NCBI GenBank assembly: GCA_964456925.1
Contig: CAYWCX010000010.1
Span: 1-29,825 of the forward strand
Reading direction: 5' to 3'
Source of the DNA: JBAZKK01 sp964456925
Lineage (GTDB): Bacteria > Omnitrophota > Gorgyraeia > Gygaellales > Profunditerraquicolaceae
DNA length: 29,825 nucleotides
Shown: piece after piece, positions 14,758 to 22,072 of the stretch
Position numbering within the stretch: position 1 is the first letter of the stretch
Layout of the letters: every line of letters begins with the position of its first letter
The notes under the pieces: generated by a model
What the model saw: only the letters and a program-made list of their open reading frames with translations
What the model was told of the DNA's origin: nothing
Database searches by the model: none
Made by a program: the position numbers and the translations under genes

Positions 14758-14765
14758 GGTAGAAA

Positions 14766-14924
14766 ATGGCAAAGTACCGTTGTACCGTCTGCGGTTACAT
14801 CTATGACCCCGCGGTGGGCGATACCTCTGCCGGAATTAATCCCGGCACGGCATTCGAGGATTTACCGGCTGGCTGGGTCTGCCCGGAGTGCGGTGTGGGT
14901 AAGGATATGTTTGAGAAGATATGA
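14766..14924 (+). CDS. Rubredoxin
   Basis: A 52-residue one-iron electron carrier beginning MAKYRCTVCGYIYDP, with the second Cys pair in WVCPECGVGKDMFE. All four iron ligands (CxxCG and CPxCG) and the typical spacing are present. It is the natural electron donor for the flavodiiron protein and superoxide reductase just upstream. GGGGG precedes the ATG by six bases. Its TGA overlaps the next ATG (ATGA). Confidence 0.97.
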   Translation: MAKYRCTVCGYIYDPAVGDTSAGINPGTAFEDLPAGWVCPECGVGKDMFEKI

Positions 14925-15394
14925 AAAGGATTCCCGGCGAGGTAAGGCGGTTCCTGGAGGAGCAGGGTTGTGTTGTTGTCTCCAGCATCGATAAAAAGGG
15001 GAGGCCGCACTGCTCCTGTAAGGGCATCGTAAAGATAGGCCCCGGCAGCGCGATTTATGTCCTGGACCTTTATCGCGCCGCGACTTACCAAAACATCCGC
15101 AGGAACCCGAAGGTCAATATCACTGCTTTTGACGAGCACCGCTTCAAGGGGTATTGCCTGAAAGGCAAGGCGAAGATTATCCCGGCAGAAAAACTTACCA
15201 GCGCTATTTTAAAGGCCTGGGAGAGGAGGATTGCCTCCCGGATTACCCAGCGGCTGATACGCAATATCCGCCAGGAGCAGGGTCAGTCGCGGCATCCCGA
15301 GGCCTTATTGCCTAAACCGACCCATATGGTTGTCATCGAGGTTGAAGATATCGTGGACCTTACGCCGCACCACTTAAAAGAAGGGGGCATATAG
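14921..15394 (+). CDS. Pyridoxamine 5'-phosphate oxidase-like FMN split-barrel protein
   Basis: A 157-residue protein of the flavin-binding split-barrel superfamily. The N-terminal strand pattern (CVVVSSIDKKGRPHCSCKG) and YRAATYQNIRRNPKVNITAFDE correspond to the FMN-binding core of PNPOx-like proteins. It overlaps rubredoxin by four bases, so it may exchange electrons with it. Relatives reduce F420-, heme- or flavin-linked substrates, and the sequence does not say which. True pyridoxine biosynthesis is unlikely in this context. Confidence 0.78.
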   Translation: MKRIPGEVRRFLEEQGCVVVSSIDKKGRPHCSCKGIVKIGPGSAIYVLDLYRAATYQNIRRNPKVNITAFDEHRFKGYCLKGKAKIIPAEKLTSAILKAWERRIASRITQRLIRNIRQEQGQSRHPEALLPKPTHMVVIEVEDIVDLTPHHLKEGGI

Positions 15395-15396
15395 CA

Positions 15397-15870
15397 ATGG
15401 GCAATATATTTTCCGGCAGCGAAGTAGTAGAATTGGGGATTCAGATTGAAAAAAACGGCCGCGATTTTTACTCTACCCTAGCCGCAGCCTCCAAAAATGA
15501 GGAGAGCCGCGCCGTATTCCTGAGATTGGCACAGGAGGAGGAGAAACATATCGCGGTATTTCAGGGGATGCTCGATAAAGCCGGCGCAAGCGATGTCGCC
15601 GGGCCTTACGCCGACGAATACGCCGCCTATATGCGGGCATTGGCTTCCGAGACGGTTTTCACCCGCAAGGATACCGGCCGCCAGGCCGCCGCAAAGGTAA
15701 AATCCGAGAAGGAAGCCTTTGAGCTGGGCATCGGTTTTGAAAAAGACTCCATCGTTTTTTACGAGGGGATAAAAAAGGCGGTTGCGCAATACGACCATAA
15801 AATCATAGATGAACTTATTCAGCAGGAGCAGGAGCACCTGCGCCTTCTCCTGAAACTGAAGAACCGTTAA
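15397..15870 (+). CDS. Rubrerythrin-like ferritin-fold diiron protein
   Basis: A 157-residue four-helix protein. Two helix pairs carry the diiron ligands: Glu18 (IEKNGRDFYS) with ExxH in EEEKH (about 48-51), then EKDSIVFYEG with ExxH in EQEHLR. It lacks the C-terminal rubredoxin domain of classical rubrerythrin, and the separate rubredoxin upstream could replace it. Peroxide reduction is the likely role, completing the superoxide to peroxide to water path. It begins two bases after the preceding stop. Confidence 0.85.
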   Translation: MGNIFSGSEVVELGIQIEKNGRDFYSTLAAASKNEESRAVFLRLAQEEEKHIAVFQGMLDKAGASDVAGPYADEYAAYMRALASETVFTRKDTGRQAAAKVKSEKEAFELGIGFEKDSIVFYEGIKKAVAQYDHKIIDELIQQEQEHLRLLLKLKNR

Positions 15871-15883
15871 AAAGGAAAGCCGT

Positions 15884-16120
15884 ATGGATAAGAAAGTAAG
15901 AATCTACAGTACGCCAACCTGCCCCTTCTGCATCCGCGCCAAGCAGTATCTTAAAGACAATAATATCGCCTTCGAAGATATTGACGTTTCCGCCAATCAG
16001 CAGGCAGTAGAGGAAATGGTTGCCAAGAGCGGGCAGATGGGCGTTCCGGTCCTGGATATCGGCGGCGACATTATCGTGGGTTTTGACAGGGAGAAAATCA
16101 AAGAGGCCCTCGGTTTATAG
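15884..16120 (+). CDS. Glutaredoxin-like thioredoxin-fold protein
   Basis: A 78-residue protein with the NrdH/glutaredoxin active site CPFC (Cys13-Cys16), the conserved GVPVLDIGG cis-Pro segment and the terminal GFD. It is a small dithiol carrier. The thioredoxin-reductase-like gene starts two bases later, so the pair probably forms a dedicated NADPH-redoxin system rather than a glutathione-dependent one. AAGGAAAG lies upstream of the ATG. Confidence 0.9.
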   Translation: MDKKVRIYSTPTCPFCIRAKQYLKDNNIAFEDIDVSANQQAVEEMVAKSGQMGVPVLDIGGDIIVGFDREKIKEALGL

Positions 16121-16121
16121 C

Positions 16122-17030
16122 ATGCACGACCTTATTATTATCGGCGCCGGGCCTGCGGGCATTACCGCCGCAGTCTATGCGGCGCGCAAAAGACTGAACC
16201 TTTTGGTGGTTACGCGCGACATCGGCGGCCAGACGGCCTACAGCGGCGAGGTGACAAACTACACCGGTTATCAATTTATCAGCGGCCCGGAACTGGCGGC
16301 TAAATTTGAGGAGCACCTGCGTAAATTTGAAATCGAACTCAAAGAAGGCGAAGAGGCCTTAGAGATTACCAAACGGGGCGATAAGGTTTTAGTCAAGACC
16401 GCCAAAGGCCTTTATGAAGCGCGGTCGGCGATTATCGCCTCCGGCAAGTGCTCGCGCGAGCTGGGCGTGCCCGGAGAAAAAGAATTTAAAAACCGCGGGC
16501 TGACCTACTGCGTTACCTGCGACGGCCCGCTCTTTTCCGGAAAGAAGGTAGCGGTAATCGGAGGAGGCAATTCTGCCCTGGATGCCGCGGTACAATTGAT
16601 GCGCATCGCCCGTCAGGTTTACCTCATCAATAATACCGCTGCGCTAAGTGGCGATGAGGTGATGCAGGATAAGGTTCGTGCTGCCGCAAATGCGGAGATT
16701 TTAAATAATGCCCGGGTGAGCGCTATCCTGGGCGATAAAATGGTCAAGTCCATCCGGATAAAAAGGAACGGCAGGGAGGAAACCCTGGAAGTGGAAGGGG
16801 TGTTTGTGGAGGCCGGGCTTATTCCCAACTCCCGCTTTGCCCTGGGCATTGAGCGAAACGAGATGGGCGAAATTAAAGTGAGTTCCCGCAATGAAACCAG
16901 CGTCCCGGGTATTTTTGCCGCCGGGGACGTTACGGATGTGACGGAGAAACAGATAATCATTGCTGCGGGAGAAGGCGCCAAGGCAGCGCTCTCCGCCTTT
17001 AAATACCTGATGCAGCATAAATTTCAATAA
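16122..17030 (+). CDS. trxB: Thioredoxin reductase-like flavoprotein
   Basis: A 302-residue NAD(P)H-dependent flavoenzyme. The FAD site is IIGAGPAG (7-13) with GGQT, the redox-active disulfide is CVTCDG (Cys130, Cys133), the NAD(P)H site is VIGGGNSA (about 146-152) and the C-terminal FAD segment is GIFAAGDVTD. It likely reduces the CPFC redoxin encoded just before it. It is the last gene of the block; about 147 bases with a new promoter follow. A longer frame starting inside the redoxin gene is an artefact of overlap. Confidence 0.92.
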   Translation: MHDLIIIGAGPAGITAAVYAARKRLNLLVVTRDIGGQTAYSGEVTNYTGYQFISGPELAAKFEEHLRKFEIELKEGEEALEITKRGDKVLVKTAKGLYEARSAIIASGKCSRELGVPGEKEFKNRGLTYCVTCDGPLFSGKKVAVIGGGNSALDAAVQLMRIARQVYLINNTAALSGDEVMQDKVRAAANAEILNNARVSAILGDKMVKSIRIKRNGREETLEVEGVFVEAGLIPNSRFALGIERNEMGEIKVSSRNETSVPGIFAAGDVTDVTEKQIIIAAGEGAKAALSAFKYLMQHKFQ

Positions 17031-17114
17031 CGCCCTGACTGCGGCGGGGTTTCCTGCCTTACAACCGCGCCGGAGCTCCCTAAAAAAATCCCTAAAAATT
17101 TTATAAAAATAGAC

Positions 17115-17142
17115 TTGACAAACGCCGTTTTTAGGGTATACT
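17115..17142 (+). promoter_or_regulatory. Promoter for second Rrf2/cysK operon
   Basis: TTGACA (17115-17120) and TATACT (17137-17142) are separated by 16 bases, a near-consensus sigma70 promoter. The arrangement copies that of the first Rrf2 gene: perfect -35 box, 16-base spacer and a dyad close by. It would start transcription near 17149, giving a leader of about 30 bases. Confidence 0.75.
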
Positions 17143-17159
17143 CTACTAATCTAATAGAG
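17141..17159. promoter_or_regulatory. Imperfect dyad, possible operator of second Rrf2
   Basis: CTCTACTA at 17141-17148 and TAATAGAG at 17152-17159 form an imperfect inverted repeat (CTCTA/TAGAG perfect at the ends, with further inner matches). It overlaps the last bases of the -10 box and the predicted transcription start. Autorepression by the Rrf2 protein encoded downstream is plausible. The sequence differs from the palindrome before the first Rrf2, so the two regulators probably see different sites. Confidence 0.45.
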
Positions 17160-17177
17160 ATTATAGTGTAAAAGGCG

Positions 17178-17618
17178 ATGCGCATTACTTATAAGGGGGA
17201 TTACGCCCTAAAGACGATACTTGACCTGGCCTGGCATTACGGCGATAAGCCGGTGACCATATCCGAGCTGGCGAAGCGCGCCGATATCCCGATTAAATTC
17301 CTCGAGCAGATACTGCTGGATTTGAAAAAAGGGGGATTTGTCCAGAGCCGCCGCGGTAATATCGGAGGATATCTTTTAGCCCGGCCGCCTTCCCGGATAA
17401 AGTTAGGAGAGGTCATCAGGTTTATTGACGGCCCCGTCGAACCCATTAACTGCGTAGATAAAAATTATAAGGGGTGCCGCGATATAACCAGGTGTGCCTT
17501 CAGGGAGGTCTGGGCGAGGGTGGCTCAATCCACCGCCGCGATTATCGACAACATTACCTTTGAAGACCTCCTGAAAAGAATCAAGGGCCTGGGTTCGGCA
17601 TTCGTTTACCAGATTTAA
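17178..17618 (+). CDS. Rrf2-family regulator with Cys triad (sulfur/cysteine regulator candidate)
   Basis: A 146-residue winged-helix protein beginning MRITYKGDYALKTI. The recognition region is IPIKFLEQILLDLKKGGFV and the wing is RRGNIGGYLL. Cysteines at 92, 100 and 106 lie at the Fe-S ligand positions of IscR-type Rrf2 proteins. cysK follows after 16 bases, the same pairing seen for CymR and other cysteine-metabolism regulators. It could sense Fe-S or sulfur status and control the downstream sulfur genes. AAAGG precedes the ATG. Confidence 0.85.
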   Translation: MRITYKGDYALKTILDLAWHYGDKPVTISELAKRADIPIKFLEQILLDLKKGGFVQSRRGNIGGYLLARPPSRIKLGEVIRFIDGPVEPINCVDKNYKGCRDITRCAFREVWARVAQSTAAIIDNITFEDLLKRIKGLGSAFVYQI

Positions 17619-17634
17619 ATCGAGAGAAAAGAGC

Positions 17635-18555
17635 ATGAAAATAGCTAGGGATGTTACCGAACTGATAGGCAATACCCCGCTGGTGCGTCTGAATAAACTC
17701 ACCAGAGACTGCGCGGCCGAGGTGGCAGCAAAGCTGGAGTTCTTTAATCCCGCCTCTTCGGTAAAAGACAGGATTGGGTTGAGTATGATTGAGGAGGCCC
17801 GCAAACGCGGCAAAATTACAAAGGATACCGTTATTATCGAGCCGACTTCCGGCAATACCGGTATTGCCTTAGGCCTGGTCTGCGCGGTAAAAGGATATAA
17901 GCTGGTTTTGACCATGCCGGAAACCATGAGCCTGGAGCGCCGCCAGTTGCTTTCGGCATTGGGGGCGGAGATTATACTTACTCCCGGAAGAGAGGGGATG
18001 AAGGGCGCGGTCAGGAAAGCCGAGGAACTGGCCAGGAAAGATAAGCGCTATTTTATGCCGCAGCAGTTTAATAATCCGGCAAATCCCGGGGTTCACCGGC
18101 GCACCACCGCCCAGGAAATCTGGAAGGATACCGCCGGTAAAGTAGATATTGTGGTTGCGGGGGTGGGCACGGGCGGCACCATTACCGGAATTGCCGAAGC
18201 CCTGAAGAAAAAGAAGCCGAGACTGAAGGCAGTTGCGGTGGAGCCGCAGGATTCCGCGGTATTGTCCGGCGGCAGGGCCGGCGTGCATAAAATCCAGGGG
18301 ATAGGGGCAGGGTTTATCCCCCGAGTTTTAAATGCCAAAATCATTGATGAGATAATTACCGTTTCCAATGAGGCGGCAATGGAAACAGCGCGGAGGCTGG
18401 TGCGGGAAGAGGGGATACTGGCGGGGATTTCTTCGGGAGCCGCTGCTTTTGCCGCAATCGAAGTAGCAAGGCGCCGGGAGAATAAGGGAAGACTTATCGT
18501 AACGATACTCCCCGATACCTTCGAAAGGTATTTAAGCACCGACTTGTTAAAATAG
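17635..18555 (+). CDS. cysK: Cysteine synthase A (O-acetylserine sulfhydrylase)
   Basis: A 306-residue PLP enzyme that makes cysteine from O-acetylserine and sulfide. Visible motifs are SSVKDR with the PLP lysine (Lys44), EPTSGNTGIAL (substrate loop), the phosphate-binding GVGTGGTITG and GIGAGFIP. It is a single catalytic domain without the CBS domains of cystathionine synthase. It lies directly after the Rrf2 regulator. No serine acetyltransferase is present in the window, so the gene for it would be elsewhere, or O-phosphoserine could be the substrate. Confidence 0.93.
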   Translation: MKIARDVTELIGNTPLVRLNKLTRDCAAEVAAKLEFFNPASSVKDRIGLSMIEEARKRGKITKDTVIIEPTSGNTGIALGLVCAVKGYKLVLTMPETMSLERRQLLSALGAEIILTPGREGMKGAVRKAEELARKDKRYFMPQQFNNPANPGVHRRTTAQEIWKDTAGKVDIVVAGVGTGGTITGIAEALKKKKPRLKAVAVEPQDSAVLSGGRAGVHKIQGIGAGFIPRVLNAKIIDEIITVSNEAAMETARRLVREEGILAGISSGAAAFAAIEVARRRENKGRLIVTILPDTFERYLSTDLLK

Positions 18556-18563
18556 GATGGACG

Positions 18564-19316
18564 ATGGCAGAAGATAAGAAGATATGGCGGGAATATTCCG
18601 CTATCTTGAAGGAGCTTTTGAAACTGGAGTATAGCCCGGTGGCATTGAGTTGCCTGACCGGCGGCCCGCTTCAGCCGGGAACGAAAAAGGTGCGTATCTG
18701 CCGGGCGATTTTAGAGGCAGGCAGGGGTGAGGTCATTGAACTGAATAAAACCAATAATGCCTGTTTCGGCGCCAGCTGGCATTTGGGCTTCCATAATATT
18801 AAAGACCCCAAAATTTCCGCAATGGTGAAAAAATTTGTAGTGGAGGGGGAGAAGCTTTTCTGTTCTTACGAAGCCCTGGATAACCTTATCTCTCAGATGG
18901 GCGAGGTGCCGGATAATTCCGCAAAGCGCTTTGTCCTGGCGCCTTTGGAAAAGGCCGAGGCGCAGCCGGACCTGGTAATATTTATCTGCGATGCCGAGGC
19001 CGCCTGCAGGATACTTACCCTGGGCATATTTTGCGACGGGAAGATGCCCGGGATTAAAATCGGGGGCCCGACCTGCAGGATGAGCGTCATTTATCCTTTA
19101 GCCAGCGGCGAGGTTAATCTTTCTTTCTATGACTATACCGCCAGGAAACTCTGCAATGTTGATAAGGACAAACTGTTAATCACTGTCCCCTACCGCAAGA
19201 TGCCGGAACTGATTCAGGGTATAGCCAAATGCAGCGCCGGCACCGCGAAGGTGGAGTTTCCCCCGGAGTTCCGGCAGTTCCTGCAGCAGCGTTTGGCTGC
19301 CGCCGATAAGGCATAG
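18564..19316 (+). CDS. DUF169-family protein
   Basis: A 250-residue soluble protein of the DUF169 (COG2043) family, recognised by SPVALSCL near the N-terminus, ILEAGRGEVIELNKTNNACFGASWHLG, the PDLVIFICDAEAACRIL segment and CRMSVIYPLASGEVNLSFYDYTARK. Several conserved cysteines (in KVRICRAI, NNACFG and GGPTCRMS) suggest metal, Fe-S or thiol chemistry. The family has no established function. It lies nine bases after cysK and before the Nfu and homocysteine genes, which links it to sulfur metabolism. Confidence 0.8.
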   Translation: MAEDKKIWREYSAILKELLKLEYSPVALSCLTGGPLQPGTKKVRICRAILEAGRGEVIELNKTNNACFGASWHLGFHNIKDPKISAMVKKFVVEGEKLFCSYEALDNLISQMGEVPDNSAKRFVLAPLEKAEAQPDLVIFICDAEAACRILTLGIFCDGKMPGIKIGGPTCRMSVIYPLASGEVNLSFYDYTARKLCNVDKDKLLITVPYRKMPELIQGIAKCSAGTAKVEFPPEFRQFLQQRLAAADKA

Positions 19317-19319
19317 TTA

Positions 19320-19348
19320 TTGTTTTTTCTGCGCGGGGTTGTTATAAT
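19320..19348 (+). promoter_or_regulatory. Promoter for nfu-homocysteine genes
   Basis: TTGTTT (19320-19325) and a perfect TATAAT (19343-19348) are spaced by 17 bases and lie in the 58-base gap before the Nfu gene. Transcription would start near 19355, about 20 bases before the ATG, with AAGGAG at 19363-19368 as ribosome site. Confidence 0.65.
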
Positions 19349-19374
19349 ATTGGTGTTTATTAAAGGAGACGGTC

Positions 19375-19596
19375 ATGAAAGAGAAGGTAGAAGAGGTATT
19401 GGCGAAGATCCGGCCGATGCTGGCGGCGGACGGCGGCAACGTTGAATTGATAGATGTAAGCGACGATGGCGTGGTGAAGGTAAAACTTACCGGCAGTTGC
19501 GGCTGCTGTCCGATGAGCCAGATGACCCTGAAGATGGGTATTGAACGTATGCTTAAGGATGCCTTACCCGAGGTCAAGGAGGTCATTGCGGTATAG
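19375..19596 (+). CDS. NifU-like Fe-S scaffold/carrier (Nfu)
   Basis: A 73-residue protein equal to the NifU C-terminal domain. It has DGGNVELIDV and the cluster-binding CxxC within GSCGCCPMSQMTLKMGIE (Cys42 and Cys45). Two subunits would share one [4Fe-4S] cluster and pass it on to target enzymes. An extra Cys44 within the motif is a small variation on the usual CxSCP. It is followed 19 bases later by the homocysteine-forming enzyme and its ferredoxin, both of which may need clusters. Confidence 0.92.
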   Translation: MKEKVEEVLAKIRPMLAADGGNVELIDVSDDGVVKVKLTGSCGCCPMSQMTLKMGIERMLKDALPEVKEVIAV

Positions 19597-19615
19597 ACGG
19601 AGGTGGTATTAAGAT

Positions 19616-20821
19616 ATGAGGACGATCAGGGAAATCAACGAAAAAATTAAAAAAGGCCAGGTAGTAGTGGTTACTGCCGAGGAGATTATCGAGCTGGTCG
19701 AAAAGAAGGGCGTGAAGAAGGCGGCCCAGGAGGTGGATGTCGTCACCACCGGCACTTTCGGCCCGATGTGCTCCAGCGGGGCCTACTTCAATATCGGCCA
19801 CTCCAGGCCCAGGATCAAGCTCGGCGGCGGCAGTTGTAAACTTAACGATGTGCCGGTCTATTGCGGTTTTGCGGCAGTGGATGTCTATCTCGGCGTCAGC
19901 GCCATACCCGATGACGACCCCCGCAATAAAGTATTTCCGGGGGAATTCAAGTACGGCGGAGGCCATGTCATCCAGGAGCTGATTGCCGGTAAGGATATCC
20001 GCTTAGAGGCTGCCGCTTACGGCACCGATTGTTATCCGCGTAAGAAGCTCGAGACCTACATTAATATCAAAGACCTTAATGAGGCGATCCTCTTTAATAT
20101 CCGTAACGCTTACCAGAATTATAACGTGGCGGTGAATTTATCCGATAAGATAATCTATACCTATATGGGTGTTTTAAAGCCTAAGCTGGGCAATGCCAAT
20201 TACTGCTCGGCGGGGCAATTGTCTCCTTTATTGAAGGACCCTTACTATAAGACCATCGGCGTGGGAACGCGGATATTCCTGGGCGGTGGCATAGGCTATG
20301 TGGCCTGGCACGGCACCCAGCATAATCCCGGGGTCAAGCGCCGGCCTAACGGTGTTCCTTCTGCCCCTGCCGGAACGCTGGCAGTTATCGGAGATTTAAA
20401 GCAGATGAAACCCGAATGGCTGGTCGGCACCAGCATGTTAGGATACGGGGTTACCCTGACCGTGGGTATCGGGGTGCCCATCCCCATTTTAAACGAAGAA
20501 ATAGCCCGATACGCCGCAGCCAAAGACAAAGATATCTATACCCAGGTGGTTGATTACGGCAACGATTACCCCAATATGGTGGCGCGCAGTTTAGGCGAAG
20601 TAAATTATGCCCAGCTTAAAAGTGGCAAGATTGTCCTGGAGGGTAAAGAAATCCCAACCGGCAACCTTTCCAGTTATTCCAAGGCGCGCCAGATTGCCGA
20701 GGAGTTAAAATCCTGGATTAAGAAGGGGGATTTTGTTTTAAGCGAACCGTATGCCCCCTTGCCCCAGGCAGAATCGGGTTATGCCTTCCGGCCCTTGAAG
20801 GAGAGGCCGCTGGCTTTATAG
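19616..20821 (+). CDS. L-aspartate semialdehyde sulfurtransferase (homocysteine biosynthesis, DUF39)
   Basis: A 401-residue protein of the HcyBio/DUF39 (COG1900) family. Relatives in methanogens convert aspartate semialdehyde and sulfide-derived sulfur to homocysteine, bypassing O-acetylhomoserine. The conserved TTGTFGPMCSSGAYFN carries the candidate nucleophilic Cys52, and a second Cys139 lies in GTDCYPRKK. Gly-rich segments (LGGGIGYVAWHGTQHNPG) complete the pattern. Unlike some family members it has no CBS domains. Its partner NIL-ferredoxin gene follows after 25 bases. A GGAGGTGG ribosome site precedes the ATG. Confidence 0.9.
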   Translation: MRTIREINEKIKKGQVVVVTAEEIIELVEKKGVKKAAQEVDVVTTGTFGPMCSSGAYFNIGHSRPRIKLGGGSCKLNDVPVYCGFAAVDVYLGVSAIPDDDPRNKVFPGEFKYGGGHVIQELIAGKDIRLEAAAYGTDCYPRKKLETYINIKDLNEAILFNIRNAYQNYNVAVNLSDKIIYTYMGVLKPKLGNANYCSAGQLSPLLKDPYYKTIGVGTRIFLGGGIGYVAWHGTQHNPGVKRRPNGVPSAPAGTLAVIGDLKQMKPEWLVGTSMLGYGVTLTVGIGVPIPILNEEIARYAAAKDKDIYTQVVDYGNDYPNMVARSLGEVNYAQLKSGKIVLEGKEIPTGNLSSYSKARQIAEELKSWIKKGDFVLSEPYAPLPQAESGYAFRPLKERPLAL

Positions 20822-20846
20822 ATTTTTTAGGGAGGTTGGCAGAAAG

Positions 20847-21254
20847 ATGATTACGAAAAGGATAGTTTTGCATTTTCCGCACCGCATGGTCGACCAACCC
20901 ATTATCTATAAACTGGTGAAGGACTTCGACCTTCGTTTTAATATCCTCAAGGCCTACGTTACGCCGCAGGAGGAGGGGTTGATGGTCCTGGAACTCAGCG
21001 GCGAGGACAGCAATTTTAATAAGAGTATGGAATACCTGAAGTCCTGCGGGGTGAAGACCCAGCCTTTAAGCGAGGATATCATCCGCAACGAGATAAAGTG
21101 CACTGATTGCGGGGTATGCGTGCCGATCTGTCCGGTGGGCGCGCTGGAGGTTGACCCCATTACGCGTAAAGTGAACTTCTATGATAATAAATGCATTGCC
21201 TGCGAACTCTGCGTAAAGGTCTGTCCTACCAAGGCAATGGAAGTGCACTTTTAA
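20847..21254 (+). CDS. NIL-domain di-cluster ferredoxin, partner in homocysteine synthesis
   Basis: A 135-residue protein with an N-terminal NIL domain (about 1-75; MITKRIVLHFPHRMVDQPI) and a C-terminal 2x[4Fe-4S] ferredoxin domain (CTDCGVCVPICPVGA and CIACELCVKVCPTKA). In methanogens the equivalent protein (MA1822 type) works with the DUF39 protein to reduce the sulfur intermediate. The side-by-side order here matches that pair. GGGAGG lies 11 bases before the ATG. Confidence 0.9.
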   Translation: MITKRIVLHFPHRMVDQPIIYKLVKDFDLRFNILKAYVTPQEEGLMVLELSGEDSNFNKSMEYLKSCGVKTQPLSEDIIRNEIKCTDCGVCVPICPVGALEVDPITRKVNFYDNKCIACELCVKVCPTKAMEVHF

Positions 21255-21280
21255 TTCCCCGAGATTTCCTTAAAATCCTG

Positions 21281-22072
21281 ATGGATAAACTAGAAAAACT
21301 GCGGCGTATTCTCCGGGAGACGGAATCGCTCCTGGTGGCTTATTCCGGAGGGGTTGACAGCACCTTTCTTCTCGCGCTAGCAGTTGATATCCTGGGCAGC
21401 AAAGTTCTGGCGGTGACTGCGGATTCCCCTACCTATCCGGCAGAAGAACTCGCTTTTGCCCGCCGGATGGCTAAAGCGCTGGGGGCGCGGCATAAGATTG
21501 TAAGAACGAGCGAGCTCGCCAACCCTGCCTTTTGCCGCAATCCCCTTAAGCGCTGTTATTTTTGCAAGAAGGAGTTATTCAAGCGCTTAAAGGAGATTGC
21601 CCGCAAAAATAAAATAAGGTTCGTAGCCGATGCCAGCAACATTTCGGATAAAAAGGATTTTCGGCCCGGGGATAAGGCAAAAAAAGAATTTAATATCCGT
21701 TCTCCTTTACAGGAAGCGGGTCTCAACAAGGATGATATACGCCGCTTAAGCAGAAAACTGAACCTCGCAACCTGGGATAAACCCAGCCTGGCGTGCCTGG
21801 CTTCGCGCGTCCCTTACGGGATGAAGATTACCTCGGCGGTATTAAAACGCATCCATAGGGCAGAAGCGTTTTTGCGCGCTTTAAAATTCAGCCAGGTGCG
21901 GGTAAGGCACTATCATAACCTCTGCCGTATTGAGGTGCCCCGTAATGAACTCTCCCGTCTTATCGGTAAACGCGAGGCAGTGGTAAGAAAATTCAGGGAT
22001 TTAGGTTACCGCTACGTCACCCTTGACCTTGAGGGTTTTCGCAGCGGCAGCATGAATCCTCCTAAATCATGA
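21281..22072 (+). CDS. larE: LarE-type ATP-dependent sulfur transferase
   Basis: A 263-residue PP-loop protein with YSGGVDST (21-28). The LarE features CYFCK (Cys92, Cys95) and KPSLACLASR (Cys172) are all present. Three such cysteines are typical of the [4Fe-4S]-carrying LarE subtype, which takes sulfur from outside instead of sacrificing its own cysteine. LarE adds sulfur to the nickel-pincer nucleotide cofactor of lactate racemase, but larA, larB and larC are not in the window. Its position beside the homocysteine genes leaves room for another acceptor. ATG at 21281 fits the family; an upstream frame lies in the ferredoxin gene. Confidence 0.88.
   Translation: MDKLEKLRRILRETESLLVAYSGGVDSTFLLALAVDILGSKVLAVTADSPTYPAEELAFARRMAKALGARHKIVRTSELANPAFCRNPLKRCYFCKKELFKRLKEIARKNKIRFVADASNISDKKDFRPGDKAKKEFNIRSPLQEAGLNKDDIRRLSRKLNLATWDKPSLACLASRVPYGMKITSAVLKRIHRAEAFLRALKFSQVRVRHYHNLCRIEVPRNELSRLIGKREAVVRKFRDLGYRYVTLDLEGFRSGSMNPPKS

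Noticed and set aside
17031..17114. Terminator after the thioredoxin-reductase-like gene
   Set aside because: GGAGCTCC is palindromic and CGCC/GGCG can pair, but no stable stem with a following T-run is present.
17403..17927. Minus-strand open frame of 174 codons across the second Rrf2 and cysK
   Set aside because: It is a shadow of two clear genes on the + strand and its translation shows no domain pattern.
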